A DNA stretch of 64,000 bases, from positions 1-64,000 of the forward strand of contig CAVTBE010000020.1 of the NCBI GenBank assembly GCA_963732845.1, given 5' to 3'. Shown piece after piece: positions 45,721 through 54,964 of this stretch. Below the pieces are notes generated by a model. That model was not told the DNA's origin. It was given only the letters and a program-made list of their open reading frames with translations, and ran no database searches. Within the stretch, counting starts at the first letter, position 1; every line of letters begins with the position of its first letter. Source of the stretch: CAVSRC01 sp963732845 (GTDB taxonomy: Bacteria > Pseudomonadota > Alphaproteobacteria > Rhizobiales > Kaistiaceae). The translations under genes and the position numbers were made by a program.

Positions 45721-45881
45721 CCTCCCCCTTGAGGGGAGGTCGAAAACGGCGAGCTTCAGCGAAGCCGTTTTCGGGAGGGGGTCATCGCCGGGCCATTCAC
45801 CCCCCTCTTGGATCGCCAACGACCTGCTCGCGCTCGCGCTCGCAAGTCGGGACGATCCATTCTCCCCCTCAAGGGGGGAGA
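45721..45881. repeat. MITE-like element with ~20-bp terminal inverted repeats, copy 1
   Basis: A 161-base element bounded by inverted ends (45721-45740 and 45861-45881) built on ctccccctt-gaggggag. The internal parts resemble the copies at 56700-56864 and 57827-58001 only in places (cacccccctct, gatcgccaacgac), so this is the most diverged of the three. It carries no gene and sits between preA and preT. Confidence 0.65.
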
Positions 45882-45928
45882 TGACTCGCGGCAACCGTCG
45901 GGACAAACGAGACACTCGCACCATCGGC

Positions 45929-47296
45929 TTATGCCGCGTCGGCGGCGCTGCCGGCGAGCGCGCGGTGGATCGACTCGGCGGCATCGCGGCCGTCGGCGAC
46001 GGCCACCACGGTGAGGTCGTCGCCGCCGACGATGCAATCGCCGCCCGCCCAGACGCCGGGCAGCGACGTGCGACGCTCGCCATCGACCTTGATGCGGCCG
46101 CCCTCCAGCTCTACCCCGGCAATGGCGCCGTTCAGCGACTCGCCGTCGAAGGACTGGCCGATGGCCTTGAAGACCATGTCGGCTTCCAGCGTGAAGGTCT
46201 CGCCGGTGGTGACGAGGCGGCCGTTTTCCTCGCGCGTATGTTCGAATTCGATGCCGGTGACACGGCCGGCAACGTCGGTAAGGCCGACCGGGCGCGCATT
46301 GAACAGGATGGTGACGCCGTCGGTCTGGGCGAGTTCGCGCTCGTAGAGGCTGGCGCCCATGCGCTCCGGTCCACGGCGGTAGACGATGGTGACGTGCTCG
46401 GCGCCGAGGCGCTTGGACTGGGTGGCGATGTCGATGGCGGTCATGCCGCCGCCAACCACGACGACGCGGCGGCCAACCGGCAGGGTGGCCAGGTCCTTCG
46501 TCTGGCGCAGGCCGGCGATGTAGTCGACCGCGTCCTCGACGCCGGCCATGTCCTCGCCGGAGAGGCCGAGCGCGTTGACGCCGCCAAGCCCGATGGCGAG
46601 GAAGATGGCGTCGAAATCCTCCCTCAGCTCGCCGAGGGTGAACTCGCGGCCGAGCACCTTGCCGGTCTCGACCTGGATGCCGCCGATCCCCATGATGAAT
46701 TCGACCTCGCGGGCAGCGAAGCCGTCGACGGCCTTGTAGGCGGCGATGCCGTATTCGTTGAGGCCGCCGACCTTCGGGCGGGCGTCGAAGATGACGACGT
46801 CGTGGCCGTACATGGCCAGGCGATGGGCGCAGGCGAGACCGGCGGGCCCGCCGCCGACGACGGCAACGCGCTTGCCGGTCAGGGGGGCGCGCTGGAAGGG
46901 GTGTTCGCCAGCGTCGATCATCACGTCGGTGGCGTAACGCTGCAATTCGCCGATGCGGACCGGCTTGCCCTCGGCGACCTCGCGCACGCAGACCTCCTCG
47001 CACAACGTCTCGGTTGGGCAGACGCGGGCGCACATGCCACCGAAGATGTTCTGCTGAAGGATGGTGCGCGCCGCACCGACGGGATTGTCGGTGAGGATCT
47101 CGCGGATGAAGAGCGGGATGTCGATGCCGGTGGGACAGGCGGCAACGCAGGGCGCGTCGTAACAGAAGTAGCAGCGATCGGCCTCGACGAAGGCCTCGTG
47201 GCGCTCAAGCGGCGGATGCAGGTCGCTGAAATTGGCGCGGTAGTCTTCCGGCTTCAAACGACCGGCGGCAATATCGGGAATCCTGTCGCCTGCCAT
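45929..47296 (-). CDS. preT: NAD-dependent dihydropyrimidine dehydrogenase subunit PreT
   Basis: PreT is the FAD subunit that passes electrons from NAD(P)H to PreA. The 455-residue protein resembles glutamate synthase small subunit. An N-terminal Fe-S region has ADRCYFCYDAPCVAACPTG and GGMCARVCPTETLCEEVC. FAD (VAVVGGGPAGLACAHRL) and NAD (VVVVGGGMTAIDIATQ) Rossmann motifs follow, then VWAGGDCIVGGDDLTVVAVADGRDAA in two parts. The ATG at 47296 follows AGAAGGGGG. A RutR-like site lies 52-67 bases upstream, so pyrimidines should induce preTA together with the 20-32 kb operon. Confidence 0.96.
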   Translation of the reverse strand: MAGDRIPDIAAGRLKPEDYRANFSDLHPPLERHEAFVEADRCYFCYDAPCVAACPTGIDIPLFIREILTDNPVGAARTILQQNIFGGMCARVCPTETLCEEVCVREVAEGKPVRIGELQRYATDVMIDAGEHPFQRAPLTGKRVAVVGGGPAGLACAHRLAMYGHDVVIFDARPKVGGLNEYGIAAYKAVDGFAAREVEFIMGIGGIQVETGKVLGREFTLGELREDFDAIFLAIGLGGVNALGLSGEDMAGVEDAVDYIAGLRQTKDLATLPVGRRVVVVGGGMTAIDIATQSKRLGAEHVTIVYRRGPERMGASLYERELAQTDGVTILFNARPVGLTDVAGRVTGIEFEHTREENGRLVTTGETFTLEADMVFKAIGQSFDGESLNGAIAGVELEGGRIKVDGERRTSLPGVWAGGDCIVGGDDLTVVAVADGRDAAESIHRALAGSAADAA

Positions 47297-47347
47297 CGAT
47301 ACCCCCTTCTCCCGCGGCCCCCGAAACCGGACGGCCGACATCGGACT

Positions 47348-47363
47348 TTGATCATTTGGACAA
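47348..47363. promoter_or_regulatory. RutR-like operator upstream of preT
   Basis: TTGATCATTTGGACAA matches TTGACCANNTGGTCAA at 12 of 14 defined positions and shares the central ATTTGG with the site at 32437-32452. It is centred about 60 bases upstream of the preT ATG. That is a good position for a repressor, and it is also next to the divergent gene at 47490. Binding by the RutR-type protein encoded at 32578 is inferred. Confidence 0.65.
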
Positions 47364-47489
47364 ATTCGCGAACGAGCGTCAAGCGCGATGCGGCCGTGCT
47401 GCCAAAAGCAACCGGCGGCAGTGACAGGCGCGCCGCCGCGCGGTAATCATGGTGCGGGCTAGCAGTTCCGTCGATTCATCGAGGCAACG

Positions 47490-47972
47490 ATGCGCGCGAA
47501 ACTGATTATTTTCCTGCTGCTGGCGGGGGCTTTTCTGCAAATCGGACCGGCGCCGGCGGCGGAGCTTTTTCGCGCCGGGGAGGTAAGCTGCGTCTCGCTG
47601 TCGCGCTCGGTGACGGCGATGTCGGTCTATCGCTGCCAAGGCGGCGAGAACCCGGCCAAACGCGAGATATTCGGGAGCTGCCAGGGCAGCTACGTCTCCA
47701 ACCGGGTGCAGGTTCCCTTCGTCGTCTCGGCCTATATCCGCGAGATGAGCAAGTGGCTGCCGGACAACAACCGACCGCTCAGGTTCGACTATCGCGGCCT
47801 GCGCTGCCAGCTCAAGACCTGGCGCCTGCGCGCGGTCCACAATTGCAGCCCGCTCGACGGCGGCAACGGCATGGCCTGCCAGGTGTGCCTCACGCTGTTC
47901 GGCAAGCATTGCTACGACGCACGCATGGTGGTGACGCGCGGCAGCCAGCTCGGCCAGCTCGACGGCCCGTGA
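47490..47972 (+). CDS. Small secreted cysteine-rich protein of unknown function
   Basis: The 160-residue protein has a clear Sec signal (MRAKLIIFLLLAGAFLQIGPAPA, cut before AELFR). A mature part with eight or so cysteines in short spacing follows (EVSCVSLSRS, VYRCQGGEN, GSCQGSYVS, LRCQLKTW, HNCSPLDG, ACQVCLTLFGKHCYD), suggesting disulfides in the periplasm. No known family comes to mind. It diverges from preT across 193 bases that carry the RutR-like site. Confidence 0.72.
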   Translation: MRAKLIIFLLLAGAFLQIGPAPAAELFRAGEVSCVSLSRSVTAMSVYRCQGGENPAKREIFGSCQGSYVSNRVQVPFVVSAYIREMSKWLPDNNRPLRFDYRGLRCQLKTWRLRAVHNCSPLDGGNGMACQVCLTLFGKHCYDARMVVTRGSQLGQLDGP

Positions 47973-48068
47973 GACGCTGGCGCGGGCGTGAGCGGAGGGC
48001 GTGGTAACGGCAAGCGCCGTTCGCGCCTTCGGCACTGATGGCGAGGCGCCATCGGCGACACGCAACTC

Positions 48069-48782
48069 TCAGTCGGCGAAGAGGGTTCGCGCGAGTTCGT
48101 CCAGCAATGCCACCAGTTCCCGTGGCCGGGTGATGTGCGGCGAGTGCCCGCCGTCAAACGCGATCGGCACGACCCCGAGCCAGTCGCGCGCCATGCGGCG
48201 CGACCAGTCCGGGGTGATGGCGCTGTCCTCGGCGCAGACGATCGAGGCGGCCGGGACGGACGGCCAGTCGGCCTGCGGCACGCGTTCGTTCCAGTAGCCC
48301 TTCTGGTGGCGCAAGCGGGCGAAGGCCCAGGCGGCATCGGTTTCGCTGGCATCGTGAAAGAGGTTGCGGGTGGCCGCCTGCGGGCTCGGCCAATAGGTCA
48401 GGCCGGCGTCGTCGCGCTTGAGTTCCTTGCCGAAATCCGGCGGGCTGATGTCCTTGTTGAGACCGTCGGCGCGATCGTCGGCGAGACTGCGGCCCGGCCG
48501 ACGCAGAAGGGCCGCCAGATAGACGAGGCCACGCACGGGGGTCAGGTCGGCGATCACGGGGGCGATGAGGCCGGCCATGGAATGGGCGACGATGATCGGC
48601 GGTTCGCCGCCGCCGAAGGCCTGCGCCGCGACGCGGGCATAGTCGGCCGTGGTTGCATCTGCGCGATCGACCGGGAGGTCGACCGTTTGCGCCTCGTGGC
48701 CCAGTGCCTGCAGCTCCGCCACGACGCGGACCCAGCACCAGGCGCCGTGCCAGGCACCGTGAATCAAGCCGAAATTTGCCAT
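48069..48782 (-). CDS. Alpha/beta fold hydrolase (plant salicylate-esterase-like)
   Basis: A 237-residue hydrolase of the type FGLIHGAWHGAWCWVRV, which is shared by bacterial esterases and plant methyl-salicylate/hydroxynitrile lyase-like enzymes. The nucleophile elbow is IIVAHSMAGLIAP, the acid is likely the D in CAEDSAITPDW, and the histidine is in FDGGHSPHITRP. There is no signal peptide. The physiological substrate is unknown. It diverges from the 2OG-Fe oxygenase gene. Confidence 0.88.
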   Translation of the reverse strand: MANFGLIHGAWHGAWCWVRVVAELQALGHEAQTVDLPVDRADATTADYARVAAQAFGGGEPPIIVAHSMAGLIAPVIADLTPVRGLVYLAALLRRPGRSLADDRADGLNKDISPPDFGKELKRDDAGLTYWPSPQAATRNLFHDASETDAAWAFARLRHQKGYWNERVPQADWPSVPAASIVCAEDSAITPDWSRRMARDWLGVVPIAFDGGHSPHITRPRELVALLDELARTLFAD

Positions 48783-48934
48783 CGCTTTCCCTCTTCGCGG
48801 TCACTCTATACCCGATATGCGGGGCGGCCGGACCGCGACGTTGGCGCGCAATTTGCTTTCCCTCTGGCGAGCGACGCCCAGCGCGCGGAGGCATCGCAGG
48901 CGGCCGAATCGCCGCATTTCCCGGAGAACAGCCC

Positions 48935-49900
48935 ATGGTTCAGCCCCTGCCGATCGTCGATATGAGCCCGCTGGCCACGGGTGGGCGGTACGCCCTTGCG
49001 GCGGTTGCCGCCTCAATAGGCAGCGCGGCACGCGGCGCCGGCTTCTTCTACCTCGTCGGCCACGGTATCGACCCGTCGCTGGTCAGCGCCGTCTGCCGCG
49101 AATCGGCCCGTTTCTTCGACCTGCCGGAGGCGGAAAAGAGCAAGCAGTCGATCAGCCGCTCGCCGCACAACCGCGGTTATGTCGGGATGCGCGGCGAGAG
49201 CCTTGATCCAAGCAAGCCGGCGGACCTGAAGGAAGCCTTCAATATCGGCCTCGACCTGTCGCCCAAGGACCCGCGGGTCATCGCCGGCGAGCCGTTCCGC
49301 GGGGTCAACATGTGGCCCGACCTCGCCGGCTGGCGCGAGATCATGCTCAACTATTTCAATGCGGCGTGGTCGGTGGGGCGCGACCTGCACCGGGCGATCT
49401 CCGTCGATCTCGGCCTCGGCCCGGATTTCTTCGACAAGAAGCTCGACCAGCCGATGGCGACGCTGCGCCTGCTGCACTATCCGCCGCAACCGGACACGGC
49501 CGCGGCTGGACAGATCGGCGCCGGCGAGCACACCGACTATGGCGACATCACGCTGCTCCTGACCGACTCGGCCGGCGGGCTCGAGGTCAAGCGGCGCGAC
49601 GGCGACTGGATGCCGGCGCCGACGGTCCCCGGCGCCTTCATCTGCAATATCGGCGATTGCCTGATGCGCTGGACCAACGACGTCTACGTGTCGACGCCGC
49701 ACCGGGTGGTCAACCGCGGCGAGCGCCACCGCTATTCGGTCGCCTTCTTCCTCGACCCCAACCCGGACGCGATCATCGCCTGCCTGCCGACCTGCGTGAC
49801 GGAGATGCAGCCGCCGCGCTATCCGCCGATCAGCGGTGCGGATTATCTTCGCGAACGGCTCGATGCCACCTATAGTTTCCGGGCGACCTCGACCGGCTGA
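48935..49900 (+). CDS. Isopenicillin N synthase-like 2-oxoglutarate/Fe(II) oxygenase
   Basis: The 321-residue protein has the IPNS/ACCO-type double-stranded beta helix. The N-terminal DIOX_N part is LPIVDMSPLATGGRYAL through GFFYLVGHGIDPSLV. Fe ligands are H and D in GEHTDYGDITLLL and H in STPHRVVNRG, and the oxoglutarate arginine is in ERHRYSVAFFLDPNPD. It should hydroxylate or desaturate a small molecule with O2. It is the first gene of a plus-strand cluster containing a GntR regulator, an importer and amide hydrolases, so it may prime the imported substrate. The ATG at 48935 follows GGAGAACA. Confidence 0.9.
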   Translation: MVQPLPIVDMSPLATGGRYALAAVAASIGSAARGAGFFYLVGHGIDPSLVSAVCRESARFFDLPEAEKSKQSISRSPHNRGYVGMRGESLDPSKPADLKEAFNIGLDLSPKDPRVIAGEPFRGVNMWPDLAGWREIMLNYFNAAWSVGRDLHRAISVDLGLGPDFFDKKLDQPMATLRLLHYPPQPDTAAAGQIGAGEHTDYGDITLLLTDSAGGLEVKRRDGDWMPAPTVPGAFICNIGDCLMRWTNDVYVSTPHRVVNRGERHRYSVAFFLDPNPDAIIACLPTCVTEMQPPRYPPISGADYLRERLDATYSFRATSTG

Positions 49901-49933
49901 GCAAGATCGACCGGACGGGAAACCGGACCAGAG

Positions 49934-50689
49934 ATGGCGTCACCGACCAAAGCACGACAGATCCAGCAGACGATCGGCGACGATATCGTCCACGGCCGGC
50001 TGGCGCCGGGCACGGCGCTCGACGAGACCTCGATCGCGGCGGCCTTCGGTGTGTCACGCACGCCGATCCGCGAAGCGATCCGGCAACTGGAGGCGATCGG
50101 CCTGGTGGAGGCGCGGGCGCGGCGCGGCGCGGTCGTCGCCAACCTCTCCGACCGCCAGCTCGACGAGATGTTCGCGGTGATGGCCGAACTGGAGGCGCTC
50201 ACCGCGCGCTGGTCGGCGATCGCCATGACGGCGGCTGAGCGGCGCCACCTGCTGACGCTGCAGGAGGAAGGCGCGCGCCTAGTCTCGGCCGGCAACCGCG
50301 AGGCCTATGTGGATTTCAACAACCGCTTCCACGAAGCGATCTATCGCGGCGCGCACAACGACTTCCTGGCGACGCTGGCGCTGAGCGTACGCACCCGCTG
50401 TGCCCCCTTCCGCCGGGCGCAGTTCGAGACGCTGGGACGGCTGGCGAAATCGCACGCCGAGCACGACGCGGTGGTGACGGCGATCCAGCGCGGCGATGCC
50501 GACGCGGCGGCCACCGAGATGCGCGCCCACATCATCGTGGTGCGCACCGCGGTCGACGCAGTCGCCGGGGAGGCCGTGCGCCGCCGCGGCGAGCCGGCCG
50601 CCGGCAGGGAGGCGGACGCGGCGCCGGCAGCCGACGAGGCGGCCGAGGCACATGCGCCGCCAAATGGGGCAGTGCCGCATATCGCCTAA
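49934..50689 (+). CDS. GntR family regulator (FadR/FCD type)
   Basis: The 251-residue protein has a winged-helix domain (about 5-70: QQTIGDDIVHGRLAPGTALDE, AAAFGVSRTPIREAIRQLEA, GLVEARARRGAVVA). A helical FCD ligand domain follows (about 80-215), with metal-type residues in DFNNRFHEAIYRGAHN and SHAEHDAVVTAIQRGD. A ~35-residue Ala/Glu-rich tail has no clear role. It lies between the oxygenase and the BMP-type importer, both on the same strand, and probably controls this catabolic cluster in response to its substrate. Confidence 0.92.
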   Translation: MASPTKARQIQQTIGDDIVHGRLAPGTALDETSIAAAFGVSRTPIREAIRQLEAIGLVEARARRGAVVANLSDRQLDEMFAVMAELEALTARWSAIAMTAAERRHLLTLQEEGARLVSAGNREAYVDFNNRFHEAIYRGAHNDFLATLALSVRTRCAPFRRAQFETLGRLAKSHAEHDAVVTAIQRGDADAAATEMRAHIIVVRTAVDAVAGEAVRRRGEPAAGREADAAPAADEAAEAHAPPNGAVPHIA

Positions 50690-50971
50690 TTCTTCAGCAT
50701 AAAATCTACTCGTGCATACAATACCGCCAGCGGTCCCCCGGCTGCCGGCCCCGTCCATGCCGCCCGGCAACGGCATCGGCCGGCGCCGGGCGGCCTGCGA
50801 ACGAAAATCCTAACCCTTCGGCAGCATTCGCGAATCGCGCAAGGCGCGGCGGCTGAGGCGCGCTTCTCAGGCGGCGCGGCAGCGTTTGGCACGGCGGTTG
50901 CCAAGAGAGCATCCGGCGGAGCGGGCGATGGGCGCCCCTCCATCTGCTCGTGTCTCTTAGGGGGTTCCCGG

Positions 50972-52093
50972 ATGTCTCACTTCATTCTTTCGCGCCGCAA
51001 GCTCTTGAAGGGGGGCGCAGCCCTCGGGGCGCTCGGCGTCACCTCCGGCATCATGCCGATCCGCCTGGCGCGCGCCGCGGACCTCACCATCGGCATCGTC
51101 TATGTCGGCTCGCGCGACGACTACGGCTGGAACCAGGCCCATGCGGTCGCGGCGGAAGCGTTGAAGACGGTGCCCGGCGTTACCGTGGTCGAGGAAGAGA
51201 ACGTGCCGGAGACCGACGCCGTCTCCAAGACGATGGAATCGATGATCCAGCTCGACGGCGCCGGGCTGATCCTCGCCACCTCGTTCGGCTACTACACGCC
51301 CTTCGTCGTCGACATGGCCAAGAAGTACCCGGACGTGCAGTTCCGCCACGCCGCAGCGCTGTGGAACAAGGACACCGACCCGAAGAACGCCGGCAGCTAT
51401 TTCGGCTATCTCGACCAGGGCCACTACATCAACGGCGTCGCGGCGGGCCTCTCCACCAAGTCGAACAAGATCGGCTTCGTCGCCGCCAAGCCAATCTCCT
51501 CGGTGCTCTCCAACATCAACTCGGTGCTCATCGGCGCCCGCAAGACCAACCCCGACGCCACAGTGCAGGTGATCTTCACCGGCGACTGGTCGCTTCCCGT
51601 GCGCGAGGCGGAAGCCACCAACGCGCTGGTCGACGCCGGTTGCGACGTCATCATCTGCCACGTCGACAGCCCCAAGGTGGTCATCCAGACCGCCGAGAGC
51701 CGCGGCGTGAAGACCTGCGGCCACAACGCCTCGCAGGCGCCGCTGGCGCCCAAGGGCTTCATCACCGGCGCCGAGTACAAGTGGTCGACGATCTACAACG
51801 CCTACGCCAAGACGCTGTCCGAGGGCGGCACGCTGCCCAACTTCCTGACCGGCGGCTACGATGTCGACTACGTCCAGAACACGCCCTATGGCGCCGGTGC
51901 GACGCCGGAGGCGATCAAGGCAGCCGACGCGGCCAAGGCGGAGATGAAGGCCAAGACGCCCTATTACGTCGGCCCGCTCAAGGACAATACCGGCAAGGAA
52001 GTGATCCCGGCGGGCACGGCGCACGCGCCCTACGACCCGTGGATCGACAGCATCAACTTCCTCGCCGAAGGCGTCGTCGGCTCGATCACCTGA
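50972..52093 (+). CDS. BMP family ABC transporter substrate-binding protein (Tat-exported)
   Basis: The 373-residue periplasmic protein has a Tat signal (SRRKLLKGGAALGALGVTSG, cut near ARAADLTIG). The BMP/PnrA fold shows IGIVYVGSRDDYGWNQAH, LILATSFGYYTPFVVDMA, KIGFVAAKPISSVLSNINS and GCDVIICHVDSP. BMP proteins bind nucleosides or related purine-like molecules. With two dedicated permeases and an ATPase downstream it makes a complete importer. Given the hydrolases in the cluster, the ligand may be a urea-like or ureide compound; that is inference. The 280-base gap upstream holds an AT-rich patch near 50700-50725, possibly the promoter/GntR operator. Confidence 0.92.
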   Translation: MSHFILSRRKLLKGGAALGALGVTSGIMPIRLARAADLTIGIVYVGSRDDYGWNQAHAVAAEALKTVPGVTVVEEENVPETDAVSKTMESMIQLDGAGLILATSFGYYTPFVVDMAKKYPDVQFRHAAALWNKDTDPKNAGSYFGYLDQGHYINGVAAGLSTKSNKIGFVAAKPISSVLSNINSVLIGARKTNPDATVQVIFTGDWSLPVREAEATNALVDAGCDVIICHVDSPKVVIQTAESRGVKTCGHNASQAPLAPKGFITGAEYKWSTIYNAYAKTLSEGGTLPNFLTGGYDVDYVQNTPYGAGATPEAIKAADAAKAEMKAKTPYYVGPLKDNTGKEVIPAGTAHAPYDPWIDSINFLAEGVVGSIT

Positions 52094-52157
52094 GCCCCGT
52101 GCATCCGCGGCGGCCGGGGCTCTTCCTCCCCTCCGGCCACCGCACCGCCTGCCCATC

Positions 52158-53303
52158 GTGACCGCACCGGAGCGCCGAGATCCCGTGACCGCGACCACGC
52201 CGACCGAAATCGAAGCAGTGCCGGGCGCCGCGCCGGCAGCCGACATCATGGGGCGCATCGCGCGCTCGGCCGAGGCGGTGGTCATCCCGGCGCTGGCCGT
52301 GCTGGCGGCCGCCGCCCTCTTCTCGATCTTCCTCATCCTGCTCGGCAAGTCGCCGGTGCAGTTCTTCTCCCTGCTGTGGCGCGGCGGCTTCGGCACCGCG
52401 TTCTCGTGGGAGAACACGCTGGTGCGCGCCGCACCGCTCATCCTCACCGCGCTCTGCGTCGCCGTCCCCGCCCGTCTCGGCATGGTGGTGATCGGCGGCG
52501 AAGGCGCGCTGGTGCTCGGCGGCTTCGCCGCCGCCGCCGCGGCGATCCCCTTCATCGACTGGGCGCCGCCGATCCTGGTGATGCCGATCATGGTGCTGGC
52601 GGCGCTGCTCGCCGGCGGCGTGTGGATCGGCTTCGTCGGCGTGCTCAGGCACTATCGCGGCGTCAACGAAACCATCGCCAGCCTGCTGCTCGATTACATC
52701 GCCGTGGCGATCATGAACTTCTTCGTCGAGGGCGCCCTGCGCGACCCGACGAACCCCAACAAGCCCTCGACCAAGCCGATCGGCGACGCCAACATGGTCG
52801 GCAACATCCCCGGCACCGAGGTGCATTGGGGGCTGGTGGTCGGCATCGTGCTGGCGATCGCGCTGTGGGTGCTGATGAACCGCACCAAGTTCGGCTTCGC
52901 GGCGCGCATCACCGGCGGCAATGTGCGCGCGGCACGGGCGCAGGGCCTGCCGGTCGGCCGGCTGGTGGTGATCTCCTGCGCCATCGCCGGCGCCTGCGCC
53001 GGGCTTGCCGGCTATTTCGAGGTCGCCGCCATCCAGGGCCGCGCCAATGCCTCGATCGCCGCCGGCTACGGCTTCACCGGCATCCTGGTTGCGTTCCTGG
53101 CCAAGCAGAACCCGCTCGCCATCATCCCGGTGTCGATCTTCCTCGGCGGCATCGCCGCGGCCGGCGGCCTGATCCAGCGGCGCATGGGGCTGCCCGACGC
53201 CACCGTGAGCGTGCTGCAGGGCCTGATGTTCGTGGTGCTGCTCGTCTCCGACACGCTCTACGGCCGCTTCTCCTTCTTCCGCAGCAAGGACGACACGCGA
53301 TGA
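52158..53303 (+). CDS. BMP-type ABC transporter permease 1
   Basis: The 381-residue protein is a BPD_transp_2 (branched-chain amino acid/nucleoside) permease with about 8-10 helices. It has a ~40-residue hydrophilic N-terminus, LGKSPVQFFSLLWRGGFGTAF, PARLGMVVIGGEGALVLGGF, YRGVNETIASLLLDYIAV and the conserved cytoplasmic GNVRAARAQGLPVGRL. It is closest in layout to the YufP/NupB nucleoside permeases. Its stop overlaps the start of the second permease (ATGA). Confidence 0.92.
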   Translation: MTAPERRDPVTATTPTEIEAVPGAAPAADIMGRIARSAEAVVIPALAVLAAAALFSIFLILLGKSPVQFFSLLWRGGFGTAFSWENTLVRAAPLILTALCVAVPARLGMVVIGGEGALVLGGFAAAAAAIPFIDWAPPILVMPIMVLAALLAGGVWIGFVGVLRHYRGVNETIASLLLDYIAVAIMNFFVEGALRDPTNPNKPSTKPIGDANMVGNIPGTEVHWGLVVGIVLAIALWVLMNRTKFGFAARITGGNVRAARAQGLPVGRLVVISCAIAGACAGLAGYFEVAAIQGRANASIAAGYGFTGILVAFLAKQNPLAIIPVSIFLGGIAAAGGLIQRRMGLPDATVSVLQGLMFVVLLVSDTLYGRFSFFRSKDDTR

Positions 53304-54223
53304 GCCACGAATCCACTCTCGGCATCGTTCTGCTGGCCATGTTCGCGGGCGCCATCCGTGTGTCGACGCCGTTCCTCTTCGTCAGCCTCGGCGAATGCCT
53401 GACGGAGAAATCCGGGCGCATCAATCTGGGTCTCGAAGGCACGCTCGTCTTCGGCGCGATGACCGGCTACGCCATCTCCTATCTCTCCGGCTCGCCGTGG
53501 CTGGGGGTGTTCGCCGCCGGGATCGCCGGCTCCGTCTTCGGCGCCATTCACGGCACCATCTGCAAGCTGCCGCGCGTGAACGACATCGCCATCGGCATCG
53601 CCATGATGCTGTTCGGCACGGGGCTGGCCTTCTTCCTCGGCAAGCCCTTCATCCAGCCCAAGGCGCCGCGCCTGCCCTCGCTGCCGCTCGGAACCTGGTC
53701 GGACAACCCGGCGGTGCAATCGGCGCTGCAGGTGAACCCGCTGTTCTTCGTCGGCGCGGCGCTGTCGGTGCTCCTGTGGTGGGCGTTCAAGAACACCCGC
53801 TTCGGGCTGATCGTGCGCATGACCGGCGATTCGGCGCCGGCGGCGCTGGCCATGGGCTACTCGGTCGACTGGGTGCGCTTCCTCGCCACCACCATCGGCG
53901 GCTTCTCCGCCGGCGTCGGCGGCGCCTTCCTGTCGCTCTACTATCCCGGCGCGTGGAGCGAGGGCCTGTCCTCCGGCCAGGGCCTGATGGCGGTGGCGCT
54001 GGTCATCTTCGCCCGCTGGAACCCGCTCGCCTGCTTCGCCGCGGCGCTGCTCTTCGGCGCCGCAGGCGCCTTGGGCCCGGCGCTGCAGTCGGTCGGCATC
54101 ACGCAGGGCTACTACTTCTTCAACGCCGCACCCTACGTGCTCACCCTCATCATCATGATCGTCTCGACCTCGCCCAAGCGCGCGCTCCGCGGGGCGCCGA
54201 GCGAGCTGTCGATTACCAAGTGA
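53300..54223 (+). CDS. BMP-type ABC transporter permease 2
   Basis: The 307-residue second permease has the YufQ/NupC-type features: GECLTEKSGRINLGLEGTLVFG, CKLPRVNDIAIGIAMMLFGTGL, KNTRFGLIVRMTGDSAPAALAMGYSVDW (as two short motifs) and ARWNPLACFAAALLFGAAGALG. It pairs with the upstream permease in a heterodimer and docks the double ATPase encoded at 55076. Translation is coupled to the first permease by a four-base overlap. About 30 bases separate it from the hydrolase gene. Confidence 0.92.
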   Translation: MSHESTLGIVLLAMFAGAIRVSTPFLFVSLGECLTEKSGRINLGLEGTLVFGAMTGYAISYLSGSPWLGVFAAGIAGSVFGAIHGTICKLPRVNDIAIGIAMMLFGTGLAFFLGKPFIQPKAPRLPSLPLGTWSDNPAVQSALQVNPLFFVGAALSVLLWWAFKNTRFGLIVRMTGDSAPAALAMGYSVDWVRFLATTIGGFSAGVGGAFLSLYYPGAWSEGLSSGQGLMAVALVIFARWNPLACFAAALLFGAAGALGPALQSVGITQGYYFFNAAPYVLTLIIMIVSTSPKRALRGAPSELSITK

Positions 54224-54251
54224 GAGCGGACAGCATGAGACCATCGAGACG

Positions 54252-54964
54252 ATGGACGAGCGCATTGCCGCGGCGATGGTGCCGGGCGGGCGTACGGTCG
54301 CGGCCGATCCCTATCCGTGGCCCTTCGACGGCAACTGACGGCAAAGAACACGGCGCTGATCGTCATCGACATGCAGGTCGATTTCTGCGCGCCCGGCGGA
54401 TACGTCGATTCGATGGGCTACGACATATCGCTGACGCGCGCGCCGATCGAACCGATCCAGCGGGTGCTCGCCGCCATGCGCGCCAGGGGCTATCCGATCA
54501 TCCATACGCGCGAGGGCCACAAACCCGACCTCTCCGACCTGCCGGCCAACAAGCGCTGGCGCTCGCAGCGGATCGGCGCCGGCATCGGCGACCAGGGGCC
54601 GTGCGGGCGCATCCTGGTGCGCGGCGAGCCGGGCTGGGAGATCATCCCGGAACTGCAGCCTAAGCCCGGCGAGGTGATCATCGACAAGCCGGGCAAGGGA
54701 TCGTTCGTGGCGACTGACCTGGAGCTGGTGCTGAAGACCGCCGGCATCCGCAACATCGTACTGACCGGGGTGACCACCGACGTCTGCGTGCACACCACCA
54801 TGCGCGACGCCAACGACCTCGGCTACGAGTGCCTGCTCATCTCCGACTGCTGCGCGGCGACCGACGTCGGCAACCATCTGGCGGCGCTCAAGATGATCAA
54901 GATGCAGGGCGGCGTCTTCGGCGCCGTCGCTGATTCAGCCACCTTCATCGAGGCCCTGCCGTGA
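54252..54964 (+). CDS. biuH: Biuret amidohydrolase-like cysteine hydrolase (isochorismatase superfamily), frameshifted near N-terminus
   Basis: The enzyme resembles the Rhizobium biuret amidohydrolase BiuH, which turns biuret into allophanate and ammonia. The intact frame from 54317 holds the catalytic triad: Asp in ALIVIDMQVDFC, Lys in IIDKPGKGSFVATDLE and Cys in TGVTTDVCVHTTMRDAN. Other markers are GGYVDSMGYDISLTRAPIEP, HTREGHKPDLSDLPANKRWR and IGAGIGDQGPCGRIL. The family's N-terminal PYPWPFDGN lies in another frame and stops at 54336; one extra C there (aac-ctg-acg) restores PWPFDGNLTAKNTALIVID. A start at 54252 (MDERIAAAM) gives about 238 residues. Assignment to biuret, and not another ureide, is by resemblance recalled from memory. 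Confidence 0.75.

Noticed and set aside
54317..54964. Reading the BiuH-like enzyme as RutB (ureidoacrylate hydrolase)
   Set aside because: The neighbourhood lacks rutA/C/D/F. The GGYVDSMGYDISL, ANKRWRSQRIGAGIGD and PWPFDGN segments fit the biuret hydrolase type better.
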